A DNA stretch of 64,000 nucleotides, from contig CM030714.1 of assembly GCA_017979445.1 (NCBI GenBank), forward strand, positions 41,954,826 to 42,018,825, read 5' to 3'. Of the stretch, positions 51,669-62,200 are shown in pieces (position 1 is the stretch's first letter; every line of letters starts with the position of its first letter). The DNA comes from Akebia trifoliata (taxonomy: Eukaryota; Streptophyta; Magnoliopsida; Ranunculales; Lardizabalaceae). A model generated the notes under the pieces. It was not told where the DNA came from. It made no database searches and was given only the letters and a program-made list of their open reading frames with translations. The translations under genes were made by a program, and so were the position numbers.

Positions 51669-51888
51669 GTACTCCGTAGATATTGGGAAAGAAATGATGT
51701 TAAGGGGGCTTTTAGTGCGATTGAAAAGATGGCTGATCATGCAGTAAGCATTGTATTGAAGGTGGTTGTTAGTACTAGTTTTCAAATAGCCTCTGAATTA
51801 TTCCATTTTTATATTCGGCTGAATGCAGGTCCTTGCTGATGTAATCAGTATTTTGACACAAAAAACTGATACCATCACACTAGATATT
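51669..51888 (+). pseudogene. Captured katanin p80 (KTN80) con80-domain exons
   Basis: Katanin p80 is the WD40 targeting subunit of the microtubule-severing enzyme katanin. Its C-terminal con80 domain binds the p60 ATPase. Exon A (51669-51743) encodes VLRRYWERNDVKGAFSAIEK then MADHA. Exon B (51829-51888) encodes VLADVISILTQKTDTITLDI. Both are in frame with each other across an 85-bp GT-AG intron. At 51889 the similarity stops abruptly where an AT-rich repeat (TTCAATTTTATCAGTTTCGG) begins, so the con80 domain is cut. There is no WD40 part, so this is a gene fragment captured by the CACTA element and not a working gene. Confidence 0.75.
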
Positions 51889-52135
51889 CAGTTCAATTTT
51901 ATCAGTTTCGGTTCATATCCATTCCAACTCTCAAATTTAATGGAACTCAAACTGGACCCATTAAAAAAATATCGTCTTGAACTGTACCGATTCTTATTCG
52001 TTTTATTATCAATTCCAATTCCCAATTGGCTCTTTCCAAGAGATCAGATTCTTAATGTTACCATAAAAGGGATTCAGAACAGTGGTTTTTGGTTACAATA
52101 CCAATTCGGTTCAGACCAGACCTCCCACTTCAGCT
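51889..52135. repeat. Repeat insertion ending the katanin fragment
   Basis: TCAGTTTCGGTTCATATCC and CAATTCGGTTCAGACCAGAC type words resemble the GAACC-rich dispersed repeat that flanks the whole CACTA element. It follows the katanin exon without a splice donor. Confidence 0.4.
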
Positions 52136-52992
52136 GCAGTTATATATGATTTGAGAGATCTTATCCGCAACTTCCCAATGTGGAAGATGGTAGCATTATA
52201 TGATATAGAAACTCTCTCTTGGGCAAGGGCAAAGAGGGTAAGACTAAGTTTGCCTTCAAGTTCTAAAGACAGGACACCAACCAAGGGACAAATCTCTCAA
52301 AACCAAGAGAAAAGCCACAAACCTAAAATAGTATGTCAGGCAATTGGAAAATGTAAGTCCAACAAAGAACACAACCCAACAGTGTCATAGAAATGTCAAA
52401 CCAACTAGATACCACCCCATCCAAGAAAATGTACACTAAAAACATCTATGGACAGAACATAGAAGGAGGTACAGTAAGTAGGGATTCATGATGACAAGGT
52501 ATGTATGTAACACCATAAAAACTTAAAAAAACTATTACTTTTGGATAAAAAAAAGGTCTTTGATAATTGTTCTTTGTTATGGTCTATGTTTATTGAAGTA
52601 TAGTTGGTATTTTTAGTTGGAAAGCTGGGGTTTGGCAAAGTTATTATCGGAGTTTGAAGTTGCAACAAGTTGTTAGTGACTTAACAAGTTGTTAATTTCG
52701 AACTGAAGACATTTTCCTTTGAGGATTGAAGGAAACAAAATTAAACTTCCATGAAGGTCCATTGTGTAAATGTATTGTTTCATTATACAAATTTAAGGTT
52801 AGAAAAATCTTTAGACAAAAGTGAAAGGAAGATCATGATTCATTAGGCCAGGTCCAATTTTTTTTATAAGGCTCTAATGATAATTATCATATGGATTGAA
52901 GGTTGTTTGTGCACTTTGTATAATGATTGTATCACTGCATATTTGTTTCATTTTCAAGAGCCTGCACTGATTTGAGGGATTGAAATTTGAAG

Positions 52993-53097
52993 GTAATTGG
53001 CAAGCTAAGTGAAGGGAAAGTGTCTCATGTCCCATATCGTGATTCTAAGCTTACCTGCCTTCTACAATCCTCGTTGAGTGGCCGTGGACATGTATCT
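52993..53097 (+). pseudogene. Captured kinesin-7 motor-domain exon
   Basis: A 35-codon open exon between an AAG acceptor and a GTAAGT donor encodes VIGKLSEGKVSHVPYRDSKL followed by TCLLQSSLSGRGHVS. This is the loop-12/alpha-5 region (YRDSKLTRLLQ motif) of CENP-E-like kinesin-7 motors of plants, with the usual Arg of KLTR replaced by Cys. Exon length and phase (105 bp, no split codons) look native. No other motor exons (P-loop, switch I or II) are visible, so the fragment is captured and non-functional as a motor. Confidence 0.75.
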
Positions 53098-53449
53098 GTA
53101 AGTTTTGTGGAGCAGAAACAATTTATGTTTTTCTTGAAATTAATTGGATATTGAGTGTTTAATTTGTTTGGGAAATCATTAAACTTTTGCATGCGTATTG
53201 GAAATTACATAATTCCTTTATACATATTGAAGACTTTGTTATCATTCATTTTGTTCATTTCTTTGGGTTTGGTCCTTGGGATTACAATTTAATTGTGCTA
53301 TGCATGTCCTCAAAATTAAATTGTAGAGAGGAACAAAGCAAGAGATGGTAGTACAACATATTATGTTAACTATTGCATCATAAAAACCAAATTTTGGATC
53401 TAATTACATGTACAAGAACACCAGTAGAGAAGACAGCCATACTATGTTT

Positions 53450-53660
53450 CTTTTGAGTTAGAAACAGTAGCATTGATAACAGGTGTAAACTGAGTAGAAA
53501 CATGTGGAATGGGCCCTGCTTCACCACCAGGAAACGTTATAGGTGTAGGGTTGTAGATCACGTAGTCTTCTTCCACCAGAAATTCAGATTTAATCCCATA
53601 TTCTGAAGATCCTCCTTGCTTGTGATTCTCGAACCCTTTTAACCGAGGGAGAAGAGATGC
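53450..53660 (-). pseudogene. Unidentified open exon on the minus strand of the CACTA element
   Basis: Seventy codons are open without a stop and include FENHKQGGSSEYGIKSEFLV, then EEDYVIYNPTPITFPGGEAG. Composition and acidic/proline content are clearly protein-like. I do not recognise the family. It is opposite in strand to the kinesin and katanin fragments, so it was acquired separately or belongs to the transposon. Confidence 0.4.
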
Positions 53661-54314
53661 AAATGACTACATCGTGACTATGAGTATTATAGTTGTTACC
53701 ACACACAACACATGCTTCTCCATCCACAAACCAACTTGTACATGGCTCGTCCTTGATACTTAAGCTACTTTATAAACTTTTGTAACTGGCTCTTAATCAT
53801 GTTTCTTTCATGAATGCTCATTTTTTTAGATATATATCTTTAGTTTATGATGCTTAATGTTGTTTAACAAGATGGGATGTTATAATGAAATAGAGTCTCC
53901 TCTGTCACACCAGGGGAATGACATTCATGATAATTACTTGTATTTCAATTAGTAAAACTAATTTTTTGCGATAAAAAACACAATAAGCGCACCACGCTTA
54001 TAGTGATCTGTTTTTATATTTATAGTGATTTGTTTTTATATGAGTCATTTTTCATGACTCCATCAATCCCAACTCATTAAGCTATTAGATATCTTCTTGT
54101 TTTGACAATTTGAAACTCATCATGATTAACAGCTTGACATTGCAGGAGACATGCTCTGACTCATGTGAGAATGCTGAACCAAGATTGCAGTGTAAGTGTT
54201 TTAAATTGTGATGAGGTATAATTTTTTTTATATTATGTTGTCTATCAATTTCATGCCTAATTATTTATATTATAGACTAATCTTGTTGTCATTGTCTTAA
54301 TATGATACACATAG

Positions 54315-54800
54315 AAATTAAAGAGTTCAATGAATACGGAGCCAAGTCGAGCAATTTTATTTCTCATGACACACAAGTCCAATGATTTGGCCACGACAAA
54401 AAAGATTGTAAGTTTGTTTTTACAATAATTTTCATCAAGTATTAACTAATTATGCTAATATCTGAATTTGAAGATACTAAGAATTTTTTAAATATTTTGT
54501 AGGACAAGATAAAAGAACTTTTGAGTTTATTACCAGAAGGCTCTCAAGATATTACAGGTCGAAATGATGTATTATCTCAGGTCTTGGGTCCTGATAGACA
54601 TGGTCATGGTCGTGTTCGTGGTGTCGGCCTGGGACCGACTCCCATCAAATTATTTACACCATCTTCCAAAAATTCCTCTAGCGATTCTGCTAAGGTACTT
54701 AGGTTGAAGGAGAAACTAGAGTCTTTGGAGCAACAATAGATTGTGAGAGATGTTGAGGTGGAAAGACTTAAGGAATTGATCATTATTCTAATGAGAAAGG
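54315..54800 (+). pseudogene. Transposase_24-like (Ptta/En/Spm) protein remnant of the CACTA element
   Basis: The exon-like segments 54315-54407 and 54503-54800 encode the C-terminal part of the plant Ptta/En/Spm (Transposase_24) accessory proteins. The second contains LSLLPEGSQDITGRNDVLSQ, LGPDRHGHGRVRGVGLGPTP and a coiled-coil-like LKEKLESLEQQ. The frame stops at 54739 where the family usually has a glutamine (CAG to TAG is one change). It then continues open (VEVERLKELI) to 54800. N-terminal parts are missing. The remnant shows that the element belongs to CACTA and gives its orientation. Confidence 0.7.
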
Positions 54801-55159
54801 TAAATTCTTACTGATAATTGAATATGTGTTTTAAAATATTTTATTAATAAATAAATATTGATTGATATGACTAATTTGATTAAGTTATATGAAGTGTAGG
54901 TTGATGAGCAGCACAATCAACCCGACAATGATCAGTGTCCACAACAACCATGATAGATAGTTTTTGTTTTTTTAGTGACAAACATGGATTTGTAAGCATC
55001 AAACATGGATTTATAAGCATTGACTCTTAATTCAATCGGCTTATTATTTTGTTATACTTGTCTCTTAACTAATTTGATTTACTAAGTAATTGTGTTTAAT
55101 TAACAGGTTGTATAAAAGTAGGTATTTAATTATAAATAATTTTAAAATTAAAAAAAATC

Positions 55160-55500
55160 TTATTAACGGCGGTCATTACAATCACTATAGGTCTTATTTA
55201 TATCTATAGCGATGGTAATACAATCAATTAGCAGTAGTTTGTGACCGTCACCATAGATCTCATTTATATTTATAGCGACAGTAATAATTACAATTAGCGG
55301 CGGTTGTTTACCGTTACTATAAGTCTCATTCATATCTATAGCGACAGTAATAATTACAATTAGCGGCGGTTTTTGACCGTCACTATAAGGCTCCATATGA
55401 CCTATAGCGACACCGCCTATAGTGGCGTTACACGTGGCCATCACTATTAATAATAGCGGCGGTTTTTTTGGTATTTGCGGCGGTTTTTGACCTCCACTAA
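55160..55500. repeat. Subterminal tandem repeats of the CACTA element
   Basis: About five units of 60-70 bp alternate GCGGCGGTTTTTGACCGTCA-like words with CTATAGCGACAGTAATAATT. Such repeats are the binding sites of the accessory transposase in En/Spm elements. The 93-codon minus frame here (55163-55444) is only a translation of the repeat. Confidence 0.8.
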
Positions 55501-55524
55501 AAATCTAAAATTTTGTAGTGTATT

Positions 55525-55965
55525 GGATCAAGCTTGTATATAACCGAACCAAACCAAACCCTTAAGCAATGAATAAATAAATAAATATACATGTGTATAA
55601 TAATTACTATGAATTATTTTAATTGTTAGGACATAGATTAATGATCTTTCATGGATAAACTAATGATTGTATGAAATTTTATTTTTATTTTATTTTTTAT
55701 TAAAAAATTGTTACAATTTATAGAATATTGACAACCCATAGAACCGAACTGAACCGACTTTAGTTTGGTTTGGTTAGAATGAAATTTGATTCTAGTTCTG
55801 GTTCTTATTTAGTGGAGTCGACCTATGTTGGTTCAGTTCCAATCTGACCTTAAACCAAACCAAATTGCACTTTATGTGAGACCCATACATACTTTTCATC
55901 GAGATATGAGTCAGACCTCGATGAAAGCATCAATGGTTCTAAAACACGTCCACGTCGTAAATGTC
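55525..55965. repeat. Right part of the interrupted repeat, plus an F3 fragment
   Basis: GAACCAAACCAAACCC and GAACTGAACCGACTTTAGTT words continue the repeat of 48720-48854. From 55870 there is an F3-like hairpin fragment (TTTTCATCGAGATATGAG, then CGATGAAAGCATCAATGG). Confidence 0.45.
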
Positions 55966-56204
55966 CCCCACCCCCTTACATGTACATTTTAATGTTATTA
56001 CTTCAGTATTATCCTTATGAAAACGTAATAGATAACTGTGACATATATCTAATTTCTTAATTATCCAATAAAGATTTTTCTTTAGATATATGTACTTGAA
56101 AAACGTTGACATAGCTGGTTCCGTATTTTTTACGAAAATTACGATCCATTTTCGTCCTTGTTAGACTCATTGAGAAAAGAAATATAAAAGACTTTAGATT
56201 TTTT

Positions 56205-56440
56205 AAAGGGTCGTGATAATCTGACTACCCCACTTGACAAATTCAATCGATTACCCTGACGTGACAATTTTGGAACCGTAGGTCTGCACTCCTCGAGATA
56301 TATGTATCCTTTGAAATACACATTTGGGTGAAGTGCAGCCATGTATCCCGAGAAATGCAGATCTACAATTGCTGGAATTATCACGTCAGGATAGTCGATT
56401 GAGTTTGTCACGTGGGATAATTAGATTTTTACGATTCTTA
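56205..56440. mobile_element. Hairpin MITE, family F4
   Basis: AGGGTCGTGATAATCTGACT on the left mirrors GGGATAATTAGATTTTTACG on the right. AATCGATTACCCTGACGTG mirrors TCACGTCAGGATAGTCGATT. The loop is at CTCGAGATATATG. It matches the copy at 11228-11450 throughout. Confidence 0.65.
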
Positions 56441-57399
56441 AAAAAAGCAAGAATGCAAGATTAAAATAAAATACTCCGCAGGTACATCTTTTTCCGAAGA
56501 ACACATGGTTTTTATTCTTATTATTATGAAGAGTTGGGATCGTATGCACCCAAGGGAGGATTGAAATCCTCCTCCCAAACCCCAATACACGTCACGTAAG
56601 CCATAATCCAATCATCCAAAGATTTAACAGCTTCTACTTCAATCTCATCGAAAATTGTATGTTTTAAGGCGGAGTAAAGGGGTTAGACACCAAAAATTTA
56701 AGTAGTCGTAAATGCCCCCACCTTTACTTCACTTTTATAATTGACAACCTCAACATGTAACCAATATTTTAAGAGCAGTCGCGTGATCCTAGTTAGCAAT
56801 TTGCAATACGACAAAAATTCAAGTTCTAAATTTGGCAAAAAATTCGATAAATGAAAAATATGCGGCATATGCTTCATATGTGTATTATCCGTTTTATTTC
56901 AAAAATTCAGAAAATTCAGCCATACGATAGTGATGGTGATGATAATAATGATAGTGGTGATAATGAGAACATTGAGGATATTGTTCCATTGATTTTTAAA
57001 AGAAGACCGAAGTCAAGGGATAAATCATCAATTTAGAAAATTAAAATATAATCTCAAATAAATGTAGAGGATCATGTCATTATTTTTGAAAGATAAAAAT
57101 GACATTTTTCACATAAAAAGTGGATTCCTCCAAAAATTTGAAGGATGATCGCTTCAAACTCGACTTGTGTTAAACGTCAAAACTTATAAGTTTACATTTT
57201 GCACTATACAATAAGTTATAGTAGCATTTTTTTTTTACCATTGAGTTTTATAAAAATTCATAAAATTTGTAAAAAATTATTCTTTTCAAACTTAAAATAT
57301 GTGAATTATTCAAAATAATTCAATAATCAGGAAAATAATACTTTCATTGAAAAAAATGAAATATTCATGAATTTTTCAAGAATTAAACAAGAGATTGCT
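56441..57399. other. Intergenic, no gene recognised
   Basis: It includes a GATGGTGATGATAATAATG-type triplet run at 56930-56960 that creates a short acidic frame. No other feature. Confidence 0.4.
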
Positions 57400-57545
57400 G
57401 GTGTTGTAAATGCACACAGTTTTGGTATGTAGCTGATGTGGCAAGGACATAAAACCATAGATCATTTTCATCGAGATACATAAGAAAAAGATGTGCGGTT
57501 TTGTACCCTTACCACGTCAGCTGTGTACTCAATTGCGTGCATTTA
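57400..57545. mobile_element. Short hairpin MITE related to F3
   Basis: TAGCTGATGTGGCAAGGACA mirrors CCTTACCACGTCAGCTGTGT, around TTTTCATCGAGATACATAAG. AAATGCACACAG also mirrors GCGTGCATTT at the ends. It shares the F3 loop but has different arms. Confidence 0.5.
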
Positions 57546-57548
57546 TCA

Positions 57549-57905
57549 TTAAGAGTGCTGATTTTGTAACTCGAACTCACAGAGTAACATAAAAGCTCAC
57601 TTACGTGGCAGGTACAAGAACAGTTGCACATCTTAGGGAAAAATCTAGGATTCTTGTAAAGTACACATCAGTTGAGTTTTTGAGTTATCTTTTCAGGTTG
57701 AGTTACAAAAGCATTACACATATTTTAAAAGGGTGTAATGATTTTCTAACTCAACTCTGATAGACTGACTCAAAAACTCATTGGCGTGGCATGTGCAAGA
57801 ATTGTAGATTTTTCCCTTGGAATACACAACTATACACTCCCATAAAATATGTGCAGTTGTGTATCACGTTAGTAAGTTATTCTATTAGGTTGAATTAGAA
57901 AATTA
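57549..57905. mobile_element. TIR MITE, family F10
   Basis: The left end AGAGTGCTGATTTTGTAACTC mirrors a right end GAATTAGAAAATTAGCACTCT. Internal blocks AACTCACTGACGTGGCATG-like and CAAGAATTGTAGATTTTTCCC recur in the copy at 58714-58945. A duplicated internal segment makes it longer than that copy. Confidence 0.55.
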
Positions 57906-57911
57906 GCACTC

Positions 57912-58078
57912 TTTAAAGGGTCTTGTTAATGAGTGCAATAAATACACTTAGGAACTTGAATTTTGTACTGAAAATACCTTTACATTTTTTTTATATACCA
58001 AAATACCCCTAAATTCCAATTTTCGAGGTGTATTTATTGTACTTTAACGTGTGCCCTTAATAAAATCCTATTTTAAAT
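57912..58078. mobile_element. MITE, family F6
   Basis: AAGGGTCTTGTTAATGAGTGC mirrors GTGTGCCCTTAATAAAATCC. AATAAATACACTTAGG mirrors a GTGTATTTATTG half. About 165 bp. Confidence 0.6.
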
Positions 58079-58127
58079 TACAAAGAGTACTTTTCATACA
58101 TTTGCATTACATCGTCTAATTTTTTTT

Positions 58128-58430
58128 TTGAGTTACTATTGTCACACCAACTTTTACTAACACCATACCCTCTGTGTGCAATTCTTTGTTGAATGATGCT
58201 GAAGTGACCTAAAGATTGGATCTCACATTAGACACCCTCACGTGAAAGTGTATGGAAATTATAAATGCTTTTCTTTAAGATACGATTGAAAAAGCATTTA
58301 TGATTCCTATCCTCTTTCACGTCAAGATGTGTGTTATGAGATCCAATCTTGAGGTCAACTTTTTTTTGTTATATAAGAATTGATGTGGTATTAATAAAAG
58401 TTGATGCGGCAATATCAGCTCTCTCTCTCT
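58128..58430. mobile_element. MITE, family F7, with an F3 hairpin nested inside
   Basis: The left part (GAGTTACTATTGTCACACCAACTTTTACT, 58131-58189) and the right part (GTGGTATTAATAAAAGTTGATGCGGC, 58365-58430) are the two ends of an F7 element. The 170-bp hairpin between them is an F3 element (listed separately). Confidence 0.65.
58190..58362. mobile_element. Hairpin MITE, family F3, nested in F7
   Basis: The left arm runs from TGAAGTGACCTAAAGATTGG through CACCCTCACGTGAAAGTGTA. The right arm returns TCTTTCACGTCAAGATGTGT and AGATCCAATCTTGAGGTCA. It is collinear with the copy at 32270-32445. Confidence 0.7.
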
Positions 58431-58713
58431 TTTGTTTTTTTTCTTCTTTTAAATGTGTATGTAGACTAAAATTTTCGTGCAAAAAATGCCCTTACATTCC
58501 AACATTGTCCGCATGTTAATTTAAACTTAACTAATATTCATCAAAATAAATAAAATTACAAACCATCTTGTACTCATGTTAATTGTCTTTAAATTACATA
58601 ACTATCCTTTTGTTATGTGGTTCAACAGTACAATTTTCTTTCAAAGATGCCCTTTACATTCCAACATTGCCCCAATATTGATTTGAACTGGACATTTTCA
58701 TCAAAAAGAACAA

Positions 58714-58945
58714 GATTATGAGTGCTGATTTTTGTTCTCAACCTGACATGAGGACTCAAAAACTCACTGACGTGGCATGGGCAAAGAATTGTAGATTCTT
58801 TACCTTGGGTTACACAATCAACCTGACCGACTTGCCATCTGTAGTTATGTATCCCGAGAGTACAATTGTATATCTCAAGCGAAAGAATCTACAATTCTTT
58901 GCCCATGACACATGGGTGTCACGCTGTCAAGTTGAGTTACAAAAT
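58714..58945. mobile_element. TIR MITE, family F10
   Basis: GAGTGCTGATTTTTGTTCTC mirrors AGTTACAAAATCATTAGTG. GGGCAAAGAATTGTAGATTC mirrors GAATCTACAATTCTTTGCCC exactly. The 77-codon frame across it is a by-product. Confidence 0.65.
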
Positions 58946-59620
58946 CATTAGTGTAAGATTAAAAATCACCTCCATTAACCATGTTAATTAATTATTTTTA
59001 AATGACACAAACATCCTTTTGTTATACTATCTTGGAGATTGCCGTAGTCAATACTTTAAATTACAATATTTCTTTTGTAATATTTTAAATGTTTTTATTT
59101 TTTTTTTGAATTTTTTGAAATAATCATTTTAAATTTATTATGAAACTTTTAATTTTTGTAATGCTTACTATTTGCACATGCCACCTATTAGTTTATATAA
59201 TGAAAAAAAGGTGAAAAAAAGAGTGATTCCACACCAAATTTCAAAAATGTTATTCTAATACATTTAAACTTACTAATTATTTTGGTCATTTTCAACAAAA
59301 AAAAAAAAAAAAAAAAACAAATAAAATTTCAAACACACAACTTATAACAAAGCTAATTAGTTTTCCAATATATTTTTAAAAAAAAAATATAGTTTATTAT
59401 GTTGTCTTCATAATCGCCTTATATAGTATTTTAAATTATGAAAGAAATCCATATAGGTTGTCTATTTGAAAATTTCAAAATATATTTCAAAGAAATAATA
59501 AAATTTCAATCTTACATAAACCTTAATTTTGTCATTTCTGTCATACATACACGTTCACTTGCACATGCCTCCTAGCTACTAATATACATAAATAGTAAAT
59601 TTAGATTTAGGGATTTTATC
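58946..59620. other. AT-rich intergenic
   Basis: Poly-A run near 59297-59318. No gene or clear repeat. Confidence 0.45.
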
Positions 59621-59905
59621 TTGAGTCAGGCTAGCCTGGTTAACTTAGTAAGATTTCACATCTTACTAAGGGTCTTGAACTCGTATTATGACATCTAAAA
59701 TCATGATCTGATGCCACAAAGATGTAGAGAACACAATTTTAATAATTTCAAGAAAATATTAAAAAAATTTATTTTTTTACTTTTTAAATTTAAATTTTAA
59801 ATTTAGGAGTTTGGTAACTATTCATTTTCAACACCTACGACGAAGCTCAAAATAATTTTTTTTGAATTTGAGTTTTTCCATGAAATCTAGAAGTCTGTGA
59901 TGTTG
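59621..59905. mobile_element. MITE, family F1
   Basis: It begins GAGTCAGGCTAGCCTGGTTA, then TAGTAAGATTTCACATCTTAC, the complete F1 left end with its internal palindrome. It continues ATCATGATCTGATGCCACA. The right end is degraded. Confidence 0.6.
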
Positions 59906-61309
59906 GATTGCAAAATGTGGTAAAAACATATCATAATTGAGGCAAATCACATGTTCCACACATACTTCCTTCAAAAGACTCTTTGGGATGATCACTTTTA
60001 CTTGCTCTCTCTCAAGGAGAAGATAGTCACTCTCGTAAAGAACCTCCTTGACTCAAACTAAGGATGGAATTAATATCCACTGGAGGCTTTAAACAATGGG
60101 AGTTCCTTGTTGGAGAAGAGGATTTTCCCATGCCTAGGAATTTCAACACATGAGGTGAAATGTGCTCTAGGTCTGCTTATATCATATCCAAACGTGAAAA
60201 ATTGTTTTATTCTGCGAGCCAAAGCCGTTGAATTTGCTTGACAAATTTTTTGTTGTTGATTTTTTTTCTTTCGATGATGGCTCACAATCGCAAATAATTA
60301 TTCAACGAAAATCTTGTTGAAAAATTGGTCAAAAAAGACAGCTTATGTTCACACCCCAACTTTTACTTATTACATCTCAATTAAAGATTAAAATCCAACT
60401 TTGTAATTGTCAGAGTGAATAGCCATCAATGAGAAAGGGAAAGATCAAACAAAGGAGAAAAGGCCCCACAATGACGATTATGGGTCTTTAAGTGATAATT
60501 TTTGTTTTTCCATAAAAAACATTTTTTTTATGCCAAATTTTGTGATAAGTCCAAAATTTTGAACAACCTCTGGTAAATGTTTTTCAATACAAGTGCTGAA
60601 TGTTCTCTCAAAAATGAAATATGTTAAAATCAATATTATATTTGAAATATCTCAAAATTTATCAATGTCTTTTATATTATAAAAAGTAAATTTTGATTTT
60701 AAAAAAAAAAATCAAATTTCCATCTAAAAACATAAAAAAATATATTTTGAATTTTTATATATACCAAATTTCTATCCAAAGCATATTAATTACATTTATT
60801 TTAGATGAAAAATTAGAGAGACACGTGCTAAATACACGTGCTTAATACAACATTTTTGCATTTATTGTCCCAGAAAATAAAAATAGAATGAAATTGAGAG
60901 AGGCATATATACACTATTACCATTAGTGTTGCTCTTATATGACCTACAAAAGTAATAATTTCACTTACGCTATTTAATAAGCAGAAAAAAAAAATGTATC
61001 ACCATTTTATTATATATTTGGTATATAATCATATTATGATATTGTGGTAATATAGTAGTTCTTTTCTTATTTTGTAAGAAAAACCTCTAAACTCTCGTCA
61101 AGAAACAACTCAATTCAGGAAACAAATCCACAATCTAAGGTAAAATTCAAGCCCCAGTCCGTCTTTCTTGGGCATCCAATAATAGCAGAGACACGAGGCC
61201 TCGTACATATAAAGGCCCCACCCACCCACCACTCTCCCGAGCCCTTAACCGTCTTATTGCTCACCATTGAATCTATCTCTAATAAGAAAGAGTGCATATA
61301 TATATATAT
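59906..61309. other. Intergenic, no gene recognised
   Basis: It contains an F7-like end near 60350 (CACACCCCAACTTTTACTTATT). Short minus-strand frames at 60070-60285 and 61115-61297 have no motif. Confidence 0.4.
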
Positions 61310-61500
61310 GGGAAATGTTCAGCACCCTAAGTTTTACCACACACTTTAACAAACGTTTTTTGTCCTACATGGGTTAGAAGTTTTGGAATGAGCTGATTTT
61401 TGGTGAGGATGATCTCTATGATTAGAAGATCATCCTCCCCAAAAATCAGCCCATTCCGAAATGTTTAGCCCCATGTTTACACGTTTTGTAATCCGTTACT
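61310..61500. mobile_element. Single-hairpin MITE related to F2
   Basis: One F2 hairpin module only: ATGGGTTAGAAGTTTTGGAAT and GCTGATTTTTGGTGAGGATG are answered by CATCCTCCCCAAAAATCAGC and CATTCCGAAATGTTTAGCCC. The outer ends differ from other F2 copies, so it may be a half-length relative. Confidence 0.55.
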
Positions 61501-61619
61501 TCACCTACTTCAAGAGTGGTTTTTGTTTTATGCAGTGGCTTAAGCGCCGTCTAGGGACGGTGAAAAGCCGTTAATTGTTGAAACATTATCGATAAAGATA
61601 CACAACTTAAGTTGAAAAG

Positions 61620-62097
61620 AGAGCTGCTATTGGCACCCCAATTTCATTTTATTGCACCTTAATTAAAAGTTAGAGTACTATAGCAATTATTTTTTCACAG
61701 GTACTAGATTTTCATTTGAGTCCAGATCGTATACACTCTGGGTGGAGGATCTTATACCTCAACACATGACACATAAGCCACAATACAAGGCATTAATGCT
61801 TGAAATATCTTTTTTTAAAAATTTAATGCCTTGAATTGTGGTTTACATGCCTCATGGTGTGGGAGGAGGATTTCAATTCTCCAAACACCTTAAGTGCATA
61901 CAATTTAAATATTTTTTATTTATGGGTTTAGGATGTTATATGACTTTAATTATAATTCTAGATAACTACTGAAATATTTTTGAACGAGTGTTATAATGTT
62001 TGAAATGTGTGATTAAATCTTTAATCAGGGTGTGAGAAATAATTTAAGAAGTTGGGATGTAATAATAAAAAGTTGGGAGTGCCAATAGGAGATCTCT
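61620..62097. mobile_element. MITE, family F7 (long form)
   Basis: The left end AGAGCTGCTATTGGCACCCC mirrors the right end GGGAGTGCCAATAGGAGATC. ACCTTAATTAAAAGTTAG mirrors a TTTAATCAGGGTGTG half. GAGGATCTTATACCTC/GAGGAGGATTTC words lie inside. Confidence 0.6.
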
Positions 62098-62200
62098 AAA
62101 AGAAAAAGAAAAAAAAGAAAAAAAGAAAAAAAGAAAAAAAGAGAAAGGAAAAGTAAAAGGAAAAGGGAAAGGAAAAGAAAAAGAAGAGAGAGAGAGAGAA
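62098..62200. repeat. Poly-purine tract
   Basis: (AAAAAG)n and (AGAG)n purines on the plus strand. They give a spurious Leu/Phe-rich frame on the minus strand. Confidence 0.85.

Larger units (their letters stand above)
48855..55520 (+). mobile_element. CACTA (En/Spm) DNA transposon carrying host gene fragments
   Basis: The element begins CACTACAAAAATACC (48855) and ends AAAATTTTGTAGTG (55520): the CACTA terminus and its complement. TATT flanks it on both sides (48851-48854 and 55521-55524), compatible with the 3-bp duplication of this superfamily plus one chance base. Subterminal GCGGCGGTTTTTGACC repeats are dense at the right end. Inside are, left to right, a CT-rich leader, unidentified coding-like sequence (49860-50330), katanin p80 exons, a kinesin-7 exon, a minus-strand open exon and a Transposase_24-like remnant. 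The large catalytic transposase (TNP2 type) is not recognisable, so the copy is non-autonomous. Its orientation is taken from the transposase remnant. Confidence 0.85.

Noticed and set aside
52082..52390. A 102-codon plus frame after the katanin fragment, as a further captured gene.
   Set aside because: Its first part is repeat sequence, and the rest has no recognisable family. Composition alone was not enough to call it.
55163..55444. A 93-codon frame with a repeated protein pattern.
   Set aside because: It is a translation of the CACTA subterminal DNA repeats. The repeat unit being near a multiple of three keeps it open.
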